Shown: positions 27,018-35,563 of the stretch, piece after piece
Position numbering within the stretch: the first letter of the stretch is position 1
Layout of the letters: the number at the start of each line of letters is the position of its first letter
Assembly: GCA_049322335.1 (NCBI GenBank)
Contig: JBMORL010000084.1
Coordinates: 1 to 64,000, forward strand
Direction of reading: 5' to 3'
Source: JBMORL01 sp049322335
GTDB taxonomy: Bacteria > Bacteroidota > Bacteroidia > Flavobacteriales_D > UBA2798
Length of the DNA stretch: 64,000 nt
Notes under the pieces: model-generated
What the model was told of the DNA's origin: nothing
Databases searched by the model: none
The model's input: only the letters and a program-made list of their open reading frames with translations
Program-made: the position numbers and the translations under genes

Positions 27018-29488
27018 GCGGATTTTCCTACTCTCTCAGCGAAATAACCCAGGCCATAAACGGACAACTGGTTTCTGGTAATGGTGAAGCTACGGTTCAT
27101 TCGGTAGTAACTGACAGCCGTTCTGTTCATCCATTGCAGCACGCTGCATTTTTTGCGCTGAAGGGAAAACACCATGATGCTCACAATTATATTCACGAAC
27201 TGATTGCAAAAGGCTGCAAAACTTTTGTGGTGAGTGATGAGAAAACTATTGATAAAAAAGAAAAGGTAAATGTTGTTGTTGTAAAAAATACCACCGAAGC
27301 ATTGCAACTTCTCGCTGCCTGGCACCGCAGCCGGTTTGCCGTTCCGGTAATAGGTATTACAGGAAGCAACGGAAAAACCATTGTGAAGGAATGGCTGTAT
27401 CAATTCCTCAAAAATCATCTCCGCATCGTTCGTAGTCCTAAAAGTTATAATTCGCAGATAGGCGTTCCGCTTTCGGTAATGGCGCTGAATGAATCGGCCG
27501 AACTCGGAATTTTTGAAGCAGGAATTTCGATGAAAGGCGAAATGGAAAAACTGGAAAAGATCATTCAACCTTCCATTGTTATCCTAACGAACATCGGGCA
27601 GGCGCACTCGGAAAACTTTGCTGATAACAGCGAAAAAATACAGGAAAAAATAAAACTGGCTGCTCATGCAAATACCATTGTATATTGCAGCGATCATGCG
27701 GAAATTGAACAGGCGCTGGAAAATAATCAAACCCTGAAAAAATTCAGCTGGTCGCAAACACATGATGCTTTTGTAAAGGTTACTGAAGTAGTGCCGTTTA
27801 CTCATCATTGCAGAATTACATTTGTTTTCAATAAAAACACTTATCAAACCGAAATCCCGTTTGGCGACAAAGCTTCTTTAGAAAACTGCATGCATGCGAT
27901 CACGGCCTCACTCGCCCTGGGAATTTCTGCCGAAGAAGTAATTCAAAAACCTGCCCGGCTTTTGCCCGTGGAAATGCGGATGGAACAACTGGAAGGCATC
28001 AACAACTGTTTGCTCATTAACGACAGCTATAGTTCCGACCGCAATTCGCTTTCCATTGCGCTGGATGCTGTCAACCGGCAGAAAAATTATACGCGCAAAA
28101 CCGTTATTCTTTCCGATATTTTACAGGACACCGCGCCCGAAGAAAAACTGTATCACGAAGTGCTCTCCCTGCTGGAACAAAAAAATATTTCACGGCTTAT
28201 CGGCATAGGGAAACACATTTCAAAACAGGGAGAAAAATTTAACGGTAAAAAATCATTTTTTCCCGATACTTCCGCTTTTCTTTCCTCGTTTCACCCACGC
28301 GATTTTTCGGAGGAAGTAATTTTGATTAAAGGTGCGCGTTCGTTTGAATTTGAAAAGATCACACAAATTCTCCAGCAAAAATCACACGAAACCGTTCTCG
28401 AAATAAATTTTGATGCCGTTGCCCGCAACCTGAACTATTACCGGTCGAAATTAAAACCGGGCACAGCGGTAATGGCTATGGTAAAAGCATTTTCCTACGG
28501 CAGCGGTGGAACAGAAATTGCCCAGCTGATGGAATTCAACCGTGTGGATTACCTTGCTGTGGCTTATGCCGATGAAGGTGTGGAGCTGAGAAAAAACGGT
28601 ATAACAGCCCCCGTATTGGTGATGAACCCGGAGAAACACAGTTTTGAAACCATCATTCGTTACAAACTCGAACCCGAAATTTATTCTTTTTCACTGCTGA
28701 AGGATTTTTCTTCGGCATTAACTGCACTGCGTTTTACAGGAAAGTATCCTGTTCATATCAAAACAGACAGTGGCATGCATCGTCTTGGATTTATGGAAAA
28801 TGAAACGGAAGAATTGTGTCGCGAACTGGTGAAGCATCCAAACATTTTTGTGCGTTCTGTTTTTTCGCACCTGGCTGCCAGTGATGACCCGGAAATGGAT
28901 GCATTTACACACGAACAGTTTTCTGCTTTTGCCCGAATGGCCGGTCAGCTGGAAAAAATATCAGCAGAAAAACCATTGCGGCACATTCTTAATTCGGGCG
29001 GCATTTCGCGTTTCCCCGAATACCAGTGCGATATGGTACGACTGGGCATCGGTTTATACGGCATTGGCGTTACCAATGAAGACCGCAGGGAACTTGAGCC
29101 GGCCTCTTCATTTAAAACTATTATTTCGCAAATCAGGAAAATAAAAAAAGGCGACAATATCGGCTACACCGGAAAAAACAAAGCCGAAAAAGATATGTTG
29201 CTGGCTACTCTGCCTGTTGGCTATGCCGATGGATTTTCACGGATGCTGGGTAACGGAAAAGGTGCAGTTTTTATAAGAGGAAAACTGGTTCCCGTTAAAG
29301 GAAATATCTGCATGGATATGTGTATGGCAGATGTTACGGAAGTGGAGGACGTGAGAGAAGGCGATGAAGTGATATTATTTGGAAAAGAACTACCCATTGA
29401 AGATTTTGCAGCGCGGGCGGGCACCATTCCCTATGAGGTGCTTACTTCCATCAGCCGGAGGGTGAAACGGGTGTATATCAGGGAGTAA
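27014..29488 (+). CDS. Bifunctional MurF ligase / alanine racemase
   Basis: 824 residues, a fusion characteristic of Bacteroidota. The N-terminal ~455 residues are MurF, with P-loop G117-SNGK-T122, the ligase centre (MALNESAELGIFEAGIS) and DSYSSDRNSL; MurF adds D-Ala-D-Ala to the UDP-MurNAc-tripeptide. The C-terminal ~365 residues are a PLP alanine racemase with Schiff-base Lys491 in AMVKAFSYGSGG, the HIKTDSGMHRLGF motif and the late VKGNICMDMCMADVT and SRRVKRVY segments. One protein thus supplies D-Ala and consumes the dipeptide in cytoplasmic peptidoglycan precursor synthesis. The D-Ala-D-Ala ligase is not in the window. Confidence 0.96.
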   Translation: MSGFSYSLSEITQAINGQLVSGNGEATVHSVVTDSRSVHPLQHAAFFALKGKHHDAHNYIHELIAKGCKTFVVSDEKTIDKKEKVNVVVVKNTTEALQLLAAWHRSRFAVPVIGITGSNGKTIVKEWLYQFLKNHLRIVRSPKSYNSQIGVPLSVMALNESAELGIFEAGISMKGEMEKLEKIIQPSIVILTNIGQAHSENFADNSEKIQEKIKLAAHANTIVYCSDHAEIEQALENNQTLKKFSWSQTHDAFVKVTEVVPFTHHCRITFVFNKNTYQTEIPFGDKASLENCMHAITASLALGISAEEVIQKPARLLPVEMRMEQLEGINNCLLINDSYSSDRNSLSIALDAVNRQKNYTRKTVILSDILQDTAPEEKLYHEVLSLLEQKNISRLIGIGKHISKQGEKFNGKKSFFPDTSAFLSSFHPRDFSEEVILIKGARSFEFEKITQILQQKSHETVLEINFDAVARNLNYYRSKLKPGTAVMAMVKAFSYGSGGTEIAQLMEFNRVDYLAVAYADEGVELRKNGITAPVLVMNPEKHSFETIIRYKLEPEIYSFSLLKDFSSALTALRFTGKYPVHIKTDSGMHRLGFMENETEELCRELVKHPNIFVRSVFSHLAASDDPEMDAFTHEQFSAFARMAGQLEKISAEKPLRHILNSGGISRFPEYQCDMVRLGIGLYGIGVTNEDRRELEPASSFKTIISQIRKIKKGDNIGYTGKNKAEKDMLLATLPVGYADGFSRMLGNGKGAVFIRGKLVPVKGNICMDMCMADVTEVEDVREGDEVILFGKELPIEDFAARAGTIPYEVLTSISRRVKRVYIRE

Positions 29489-29506
29489 AGATTTGATTTT
29501 TTTTTC

Positions 29507-29514
29507 TACATTTG
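29507..29514 (+). promoter_or_regulatory. -7 promoter element of the small His-rich gene
   Basis: Exact TACATTTG, 19 bases before ATG 29534. Confidence 0.45.
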
Positions 29515-29533
29515 AACAAATAAATTATACCAC

Positions 29534-29683
29534 ATGGGACACGACACACACCACGACAACAACGGCCACCACGAACACGAAAGTGAATACAACTTTTTTG
29601 ACGGTGGCGGAGTAGCCGGATTCGGATGGCTTTATGTCATCGCCTGCCTGGGATTAATTGCCTGGCTGATGATCTGGGGATAA
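29534..29683 (+). CDS. 49-residue His-rich single-pass membrane peptide
   Basis: A short gene with its own -7 element and its own terminator. The N-terminal ~20 residues are His/Asp/Asn/Glu-rich (MGHDTHHDNNGHHEHESEY), then a Gly-rich turn (DGGGVAGFG) and one membrane helix (WLYVIACLGLIAWLMIWG) ending at the stop. With seven His in the first 16 residues it could bind metal or protons at the membrane surface. I do not recognise a family. The promoter-ORF-terminator layout argues that it is expressed as a unit. Confidence 0.7.
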   Translation: MGHDTHHDNNGHHEHESEYNFFDGGGVAGFGWLYVIACLGLIAWLMIWG

Positions 29684-29689
29684 AAAATG

Positions 29690-29714
29690 AAATCCGCTTT
29701 TGGCGGATTTTTTT
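29690..29714 (+). terminator. Intrinsic terminator after the His-rich peptide gene
   Basis: AAATCCGC (29690-29697) pairs with GCGGATTT (29703-29710) across a 5-base loop, and the T-run extends to 29714. It begins 6 bases after the stop codon. Confidence 0.85.
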
Positions 29715-29851
29715 ATAAAGGAAATTTTGTCCTGTTCATGGTATGGCTATTCATGCACTGCATAAACGCTGATTCTATTCACTTTTTTTACTGATTTCTC
29801 TCATACTATTCATTCTGTTATCATCCGATCTTGTTTTGTTAATTAAAACAA

Positions 29852-31252
29852 ATGCAGGATTATAAAACCATTATTGAACCTTTCCGCATCAAATCGGTGG
29901 AGCCGATACGCATGACTACGGAAGAAGAGCGTAAGATCTTTCTTGAAAAAGCTTTTTACAATCCATTTCTTTTGTCGTCCAACGAAGTGATGATTGACCT
30001 GCTGACCGATAGCGGAACTTCTGCCATGAGCTCAGAACAATGGGCAGGAATGATGCGGGGCGATGAATCGTATGCCGGGGCTTCAAGCTGGAAACGGATG
30101 GAAGAAGCGATTCTAAAACTAACGGGTTTCGGATATGTGCTTCCTACCCACCAGGGAAGGGCAGCAGAAAGAATTCTTTACAGTTTCCTGGGAGGAAAAG
30201 GAAAAACCTTTATCAGCAATACGCACTTTGATACCACAAGAGCCAACATCGAATTTTCGGGAGCCGAAGCCATAGATATCGTTATTCCCGAAGGAACAGA
30301 CACGGCTTTTTTTCATCCTTTCAAGGGAAATATGGATGTGAAAAAACTGGAAAAACTGATGGTCGAAAAAAAACCGGAAAATATTGGTGCTGTTATCCTT
30401 ACCGTTACCAACAATAGCGGAGGGGGACAACCCGTTAGTATGGAGAATACACGAATGGTAAGTGAAATTTGCAAAAAATATAACGTCCCGTTCATTCTCG
30501 ACTGCTGCCGTATTGCCGAAAATGCCTGGTTCATCAAACACCGCGAAAAGGGATTTGATTTTCATTCGTATGAAGATATTGCTATGGAAATGTTTCGTTA
30601 TGCTGACGGAGCCATTATGAGCGCTAAAAAAGATGCACTGGTAAACATGGGCGGATTTCTTGCACTAAAAAATAAAAAAATAGCGGATGCCTGCAAAAAC
30701 CTGCTCATCATCACCGAAGGGTTTGCCACCTATGGCGGATTATCGGGAAGAGATATGGAAGCCATTGCTATTGGGTTAAAAGAAGTATTTGAACCTGGCT
30801 ATTTAAAATACAGGATAAGAAGTACCGAATACCTCGGTGAAAAATTAAAAGCTATCGGAATTCCCGTGATGTGGCCCACAGGGGGACATGCTGTGTATGT
30901 GGATGCCAAAAAATTGTATCCGCACATTCCCGTTCATCACTACCCGGGACAAACACTGGTAAGCGAATTGTATATAAAAGGCGGAATAAGAAGTTGCGAG
31001 ATCGGATCGGTGATGTTTGGAAAATATGATGAAAAGAAAAAATTAATTCCGGCAAAAATGGAACTTGTGCGGTTAGCGATTCCACGAAGAGTGTATACAC
31101 AAAGTCATATTGAATATGTGATTGAAGTTTTTGAAAAAATCCTGGCAGAAAAAGAAAAGACATCAGGATTTGAGATTACAGAAGAACCGGAATTTTTGAG
31201 GCATTTTACTTCGAAGTTCAGGCCGGTGAAAAAAGAAGTGTTTGCTGAATAG
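29852..31252 (+). CDS. tnaA: Tryptophanase (beta-eliminating lyase)
   Basis: 466 residues of the tryptophanase / tyrosine phenol-lyase family, PLP-dependent. Shared motifs are EPFRIKSVEPI, IDLLTDSGTSAMS, PTHQGRAAE, NNSGGGQPVSM and the PLP lysine in SAKKDALVNMGG. Tyrosine phenol-lyase has Arg (R381 in the Citrobacter enzyme) in SMERG; here the segment reads SCEIGS as in E. coli TnaA (VEIGS), so tryptophan to indole, pyruvate and ammonia is the better call. Upstream 29715-29851 holds an imperfect inverted repeat (TTGTTTT 29831-29837 / AAAACAA 29845-29851) touching the ATG, and an 18-codon ORF with one Trp codon at 29738-29794, but no exact -7 element. Confidence 0.88.
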   Translation: MQDYKTIIEPFRIKSVEPIRMTTEEERKIFLEKAFYNPFLLSSNEVMIDLLTDSGTSAMSSEQWAGMMRGDESYAGASSWKRMEEAILKLTGFGYVLPTHQGRAAERILYSFLGGKGKTFISNTHFDTTRANIEFSGAEAIDIVIPEGTDTAFFHPFKGNMDVKKLEKLMVEKKPENIGAVILTVTNNSGGGQPVSMENTRMVSEICKKYNVPFILDCCRIAENAWFIKHREKGFDFHSYEDIAMEMFRYADGAIMSAKKDALVNMGGFLALKNKKIADACKNLLIITEGFATYGGLSGRDMEAIAIGLKEVFEPGYLKYRIRSTEYLGEKLKAIGIPVMWPTGGHAVYVDAKKLYPHIPVHHYPGQTLVSELYIKGGIRSCEIGSVMFGKYDEKKKLIPAKMELVRLAIPRRVYTQSHIEYVIEVFEKILAEKEKTSGFEITEEPEFLRHFTSKFRPVKKEVFAE

Positions 31253-31265
31253 AGCAGCGAATTTA

Positions 31266-33364
31266 TCAGATATTTTTCTTCATCCAGTCTTCCAGCACCA
31301 CCAGATACCACAACCTTGACCACGGATAACGTTTATCGCCTTTCAGAAATCCGTTCCACATGGATTTTAATTCTTTTTCGTTGATGAATTCACGCTGGGA
31401 AAGTTGATTTATTTTTTCTTCACAGAATCCACGCAACTCGTTTTTCATCCATTCTTTCCACGGAAGGGTAAATCCCATTTTGGGACGGTTTACGATTTCA
31501 GNNNNNNNNNNNNNNNNNNNNNNNNNNNNNNNNNNNNNNNNNNNNNNNNNNNNNNNNNNNNNNNNNNNNNNNNNNNNNNNNNNNNNNNNNNNNNNNNNNN
31601 NTTTTCGTTGATGAATTCACGCTGGGAAAGTTGATTTATTTTTTCTTCACAGAATCCACGCAACTCGTTTTTCATCCATTCTTTCCACGGAAGGGTAAAT
31701 CCCATTTTGGGACGGTTTACGATTTCAGAAGGAAGCAAATCTCCCATTGCATCTACCAGCAGTTTTTTGGGCGTATGCGGAAATTTGAATGAACTTTTTA
31801 TCCCCATTACATATTCCACCAGCTGATGATCAAGAAATGGTTCGCGAACTTCCAGTGCATGAGCCATACTCATCTGGTCGGTGTCGCGCAATAAAACATT
31901 TTGCAGGTAGGAATATATTTCGCCATAACTGATCTTACTCAACTCGGGAAGATTGTACCCGTGTTTACCTGTTCCTACTCCATCCAGCATCATTTCATGC
32001 ACGCTTCGCAACGGGAGTTTTTTCTTATTGAGCAAAGCTGCAATTTTTTTTTCGGTAAGCACCTGGCGCATTACCGGATAAACGTTTTCGATATCAAAAT
32101 ATTCCAGCCTTAAAAAAGTATCCAGTTTATCGGAAGAAACTCCCGGACGAAAAGTTTTTAACACACTGCTCCCCATTTTTCTTACCGGCATAGGAAAATA
32201 CTGCAACCATTCTTTTGATTTCAATCCGTATAAACGTTTGAATACATCATAACCGGCAAACAATTCATCTCCGCCAATTCCGGATAACGCCATGGTTATC
32301 CCCGCTTCTTTGGTTACTTTTGAAACCACCCAGGTATTTGGCCCGTCACCCGAGGGATGATCCATAGAAGCCAGCGCACCGGGAATCATCTGCAGAAAGT
32401 CGCTGGGAGTTAGTTTTATTTCGGTGTGCCGGGTTTTATATTTTTCAGCAATGATACGCGCATATTTCGCTTCACTGAATTCTTCCTCGGCAAAAGTTAC
32501 CGTAAAAGTATTTACACGCTGTGAGGAAACTTCACTCATTAATGCCACCACTGCGCTGGAATCAATTCCTCCCGACAAAAATGCGCCAAAAGGAACATCG
32601 GCCACCAGTCTTTTTTCTACAGAAGACAGTAACAATTCCTTCACGTTTTTCACACAAGCCTCATACGACTGGTTTTCGGAAAATTCGTTGTAATTATCTG
32701 CTGCGTTCCAGTATTTCCGGATTTTTACTTCATTGTCATTTATCCATGCAAAATGCCCGGGCATAAGCATAAATACATTTTTCAGGATAGTACGCGGTGC
32801 ATGTACTGTCTGGTAGCGAAAATAATCCACCAGCGCATCACTATCGGTTTCCGGGGGAACTATTCCTGAAGAAAGCAAGGCCCTTATTTCGGAAGAAAAA
32901 ATAAAAGAACGATCGTTTTGATAATAATACAACGGTTTTACTCCCATCCTGTCGCGGGCAATAAATAATTCTGACGATTGATTATCCCAGATAGCGAAGG
33001 CATACATACCACTGAGTTTCGCCAGGCATTTTTCGCCCCATTTAATAAAAGCAAAAAGTAACACTTCGGTATCAGTGCCGGTTTGAAACTGAAATTCTTT
33101 TAACTCATTTTTTAGTTCACGGTAATTATAAATTTCACCGTTAAAAATAATTGTATAACGTTTATCGGGTGAGTGAAAGGGTTGATTACCGGCATCAGAA
33201 AGGTCGATAATGGAAAGGCGCCTGTGGCCGAAAGCAATATTTCCCGAAACAAAATATCCGTCAGCATCGGGCCCGCGGTGAGCCAGAGCAGCATTCATTT
33301 TTCCGATCACCGAAACAGGATCAGAAATTTTTTCAAGTCCGAATATGCCGTTTATGCCGCACAT
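31266..33364 (-). CDS. asnB: Asparagine synthase, glutamine-hydrolysing (interrupted by assembly gap)
   Basis: The open frame from 33364 runs into 100 N, and its last part reappears beyond them. If one 127-base copy and the N run (31375-31601) are removed, the two parts join in frame to a 623-residue protein ending EDWMKKNI. Cys2 (MCGINGIFG) and HRGPDADG mark the class II glutaminase domain; LSGGIDSS is the PP-loop of the synthetase domain, followed by SGIGGDELFAGYD. The gene is the last of the 42342-to-31266 polysaccharide operon. AsnB-type proteins in such loci often amidate sugars or serve cell-wall precursors, so a free-asparagine role is not certain. The gene is intact; only the assembly is broken. 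Confidence 0.88.
31375..31501. repeat. Left copy of 127-base duplicated gap flank
   Basis: Identical over 127 bases to 31602-31728, in the same orientation, ending exactly at the first N. Almost certainly an unmerged contig overlap, not a biological repeat. Confidence 0.95.
31502..31601. other. Assembly gap (exactly 100 N)
   Basis: A placeholder-length scaffold gap inside asnB. Because the flanks are the same sequence, the true gap length is probably zero and the true sequence is 227 bases shorter here. Confidence 0.95.
31602..31728. repeat. Right copy of 127-base duplicated gap flank
   Basis: Direct copy of 31375-31501. The length 127 equals a common maximum k-mer of de Bruijn assemblers, the overlap expected between adjacent contigs in the graph. 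Confidence 0.95.
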
Positions 33365-33393
33365 TTTTATTTATTTTTCATTAGGCAGGAGGC

Positions 33394-33439
33394 AAAAGCC
33401 ATGAGCCACCAGTTATTTTGATCTCACCTCATGGCTTTT
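33394..33439. repeat. 12-bp inverted repeat between GT4 and asnB
   Basis: AAAAGCCATGAG (33394-33405) and CTCATGGCTTTT (33428-33439) are perfectly complementary with a 22-base loop. The right arm includes the last codons and stop of the GT4 gene (minus strand). It could act as a leaky terminator, attenuator or mRNA-processing hairpin before asnB. Confidence 0.65.
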
Positions 33440-34502
33440 CAATAAATTCCACCAAATTCCTCACCCAAATTTCCGGGGTTAATTCCATGGCTTTTTTCAC
33501 ACTTTGTTCTCCCATTTCAAATAATTCTGTATCTGTTTTTTTCATCATTTTTTTCATAGCTTCTTTTATCGCGGATTTACTTCCCGCTTCGATGAGAAAA
33601 CCATTTTTATCTTCTTCCAGGAATCGTTCGGCAGCGCCTACTTTATCTGTACAGATCATTGGGAAACCGGAAGCGGCAAATTCGTGAACAACCACTCCCC
33701 AGGGTTCGAAAGTGCTTGGAAGAATAAAAACTCCCGTATTTTTTATATGTTCTTCAATTTCCCCGGGTTGCACAAAGCCGAAATGTTTTATTTTTTCGTG
33801 TTCTTTTCTCTGGTCGTATTTTGCTCCTGTTCCCAGGCACCAGAGTTCCCATTCATTGGGGTTTTCGTTTTGCAATTCAATAAAAGCTTCCCACATTTCA
33901 AAAATTCCTTTGAACTGAAGATAACGGCCTACATAAATAAATCGTTTGGGGAAATGTTGTTTTTTATTTTCCCTGTTGTTCAGGTAAAATTTGTGGAAAT
34001 GATCTGTATCGGCACAATAATACCCGGTTTGAATTTTTTCGCTGGAAAAACCAAGGTGAAGAGCAAATTTTTTCTGTGATTCTCCGGGCACCCAGGCAGC
34101 ATTATAATAGGGTTTGATAAAAATAAAATTCAGCCAGCCGGCCAGCCGTTGTTTGAAACTACCGTCCCATTGATTATCAATTCCCACCACCACGGGAATT
34201 TTTTTTACGTACTTCTTACAAATCTTCCTGTATAATTTATCCACCCAACCACTGCAATAAATAAGATCAGGATTTATTTCATTCACCAGTTCATGCAGTT
34301 TTTCTGAAGTAAAACCGGTTTTGGTATACACTTTTACCGAGGCAGGAAAATTGAAATCGAAGGGCGCTTCTTTATTTAAAGGCCAGCGGACAATATGTAC
34401 TTCTGCTTTTCCTGATTCTGCCAAAGCCTGTGCACAGGAAATAAAATAAGAAGCCAGCTCGGTATAAAGAAAAACTATTTTGTATTTTTTTTGAATGGTC
34501 AT
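33429..34502 (-). CDS. Glycosyltransferase family 4
   Basis: 357 residues from ATG 34502 (MTIQKKYKIVFLY), whose first bases overlap the stop of the upstream phosphoesterase gene (ATGA); a longer frame to 34535 is less likely. GT-B fold: the donor-binding C-terminal domain shows RFIYVGRYLQFKGIFE and the EX7E region FILPSTFEPWGVVVHEFAASG. It transfers a nucleotide-activated sugar to a glycan or lipid carrier in the cytoplasm. Part of the eight-gene minus-strand polysaccharide operon; sugar unknown. Confidence 0.85.
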   Translation of the reverse strand: MTIQKKYKIVFLYTELASYFISCAQALAESGKAEVHIVRWPLNKEAPFDFNFPASVKVYTKTGFTSEKLHELVNEINPDLIYCSGWVDKLYRKICKKYVKKIPVVVGIDNQWDGSFKQRLAGWLNFIFIKPYYNAAWVPGESQKKFALHLGFSSEKIQTGYYCADTDHFHKFYLNNRENKKQHFPKRFIYVGRYLQFKGIFEMWEAFIELQNENPNEWELWCLGTGAKYDQRKEHEKIKHFGFVQPGEIEEHIKNTGVFILPSTFEPWGVVVHEFAASGFPMICTDKVGAAERFLEEDKNGFLIEAGSKSAIKEAMKKMMKKTDTELFEMGEQSVKKAMELTPEIWVRNLVEFIEKP

Positions 34503-35563
34503 TTTTTCTTTTTCCTCCTTCTCATAATCAACCATACCACCAATACGCCAAACATACAGGAAGCTATGCCATACCAGTAATAACGGTGCGTAACGGTGTT
34601 TTTCACATACAAAGGTACCAGCCGGAAATTAAAAGGTGGTTTAACCTTGTAGTGTTTTTTCCAGTAATCAATATTATAATATTCGAGCGGTTCCACTTTG
34701 TTGCTGTTGAGTGAAAATGTTTCGAAAGAAACTTTTCCGTTATCCACATTTACCTTCAGCATGGCATCGCGGGGAAGGTCGCGGATGGCGGATTGGATAT
34801 AAGTAATACCATGTTCGTCTTTGTGATAAAAAAACGAAGCCGGTGCATTTCCAAGCGAACCGCTGAACCAGTAAATATTTTTTGTTTTGGCGGCCTCAAT
34901 CAGCAATGGCTCCACTTCATTTTTAAAATTATTTCCGAATTCAGACCGGGTATTATCCAGAAAAAAATCTTTCATTTCTTCGTCTTCTTCAGCCCAGATG
35001 GGGCGATGAGAGAAAATAAATACGTTTTTTTCAGCAGAAGAAATATGTTTCAGAAATTCCAGTTGTTCATTCTTAATGCTACCGTTATCTCTTTCTGTAT
35101 CCAAAAAAATAAACAACTCCGATCTTAGTGTAAAACGGGCGAAAGGATCTCCGAAATTTTTATCATATATTTTTCCTGAAACATCATGATTGCCCACTGC
35201 ATTAAAGAGCGGGGCCGTGAGTTTATTAAACAAGGCCATTTCGTAATTGGGTATATCTTTTTCTATGTCCAGGAACAAATCACCGGTAGAGGCAACAAAA
35301 ACAACACCCATATTGTTTATCCTCTCCAGGTTAGCAAGTAACGATGCTGCCGGAAAGCCTGACAGGTTATTTGAACTTCCATGAAAATGTCCGCTTACAA
35401 TAAAAGAATATTTTCCTGTGGAATCATCTGCATATTTCCTCATATTATTGAAAGGCGAAAGAGGCGTGCTGTTTTCCAACTGTTCCATTGAGGCAAACCA
35501 TGTACGGGAATACGAACTATCGCATAAACCAATAAAAAATAATATAAAACTTATTATTCTCAC
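34499..35563 (-). CDS. Membrane-anchored calcineurin-like metallophosphoesterase
   Basis: 354 residues. A Sec signal or N-terminal anchor (MRIISFILFFIGLCDSSYS) precedes a calcineurin-type domain: SGHFHG, STGDLFLD, NAVGNHDVSG, FLDTERDNG and FSHRPIW. A C-terminal helix (YWYGIASCMFGVLVVWLIM) followed by a run of Arg/Lys anchors it with the catalytic domain in the periplasm. Such an enzyme inside a surface-glycan operon may act on a phosphorylated lipid or glycan intermediate, possibly one made by the neighbouring CotH-like proteins; that link is inference. Overlaps its upstream and downstream neighbours by 4 bases each. Confidence 0.8.
   Translation of the reverse strand: MRIISFILFFIGLCDSSYSRTWFASMEQLENSTPLSPFNNMRKYADDSTGKYSFIVSGHFHGSSNNLSGFPAASLLANLERINNMGVVFVASTGDLFLDIEKDIPNYEMALFNKLTAPLFNAVGNHDVSGKIYDKNFGDPFARFTLRSELFIFLDTERDNGSIKNEQLEFLKHISSAEKNVFIFSHRPIWAEEDEEMKDFFLDNTRSEFGNNFKNEVEPLLIEAAKTKNIYWFSGSLGNAPASFFYHKDEHGITYIQSAIRDLPRDAMLKVNVDNGKVSFETFSLNSNKVEPLEYYNIDYWKKHYKVKPPFNFRLVPLYVKNTVTHRYYWYGIASCMFGVLVVWLIMRRRKKKK

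Noticed and set aside
31266..31478. Separate short gene encoding the AsnB C-terminus
   Set aside because: It is the 3' end of asnB separated by the assembly gap; its ATG is an internal Met.
31375..31728. Biological direct repeat or IS-related duplication in asnB
   Set aside because: Exact 127-base identity on both sides of exactly 100 N, with in-frame collapse, is better explained by contig overlap.
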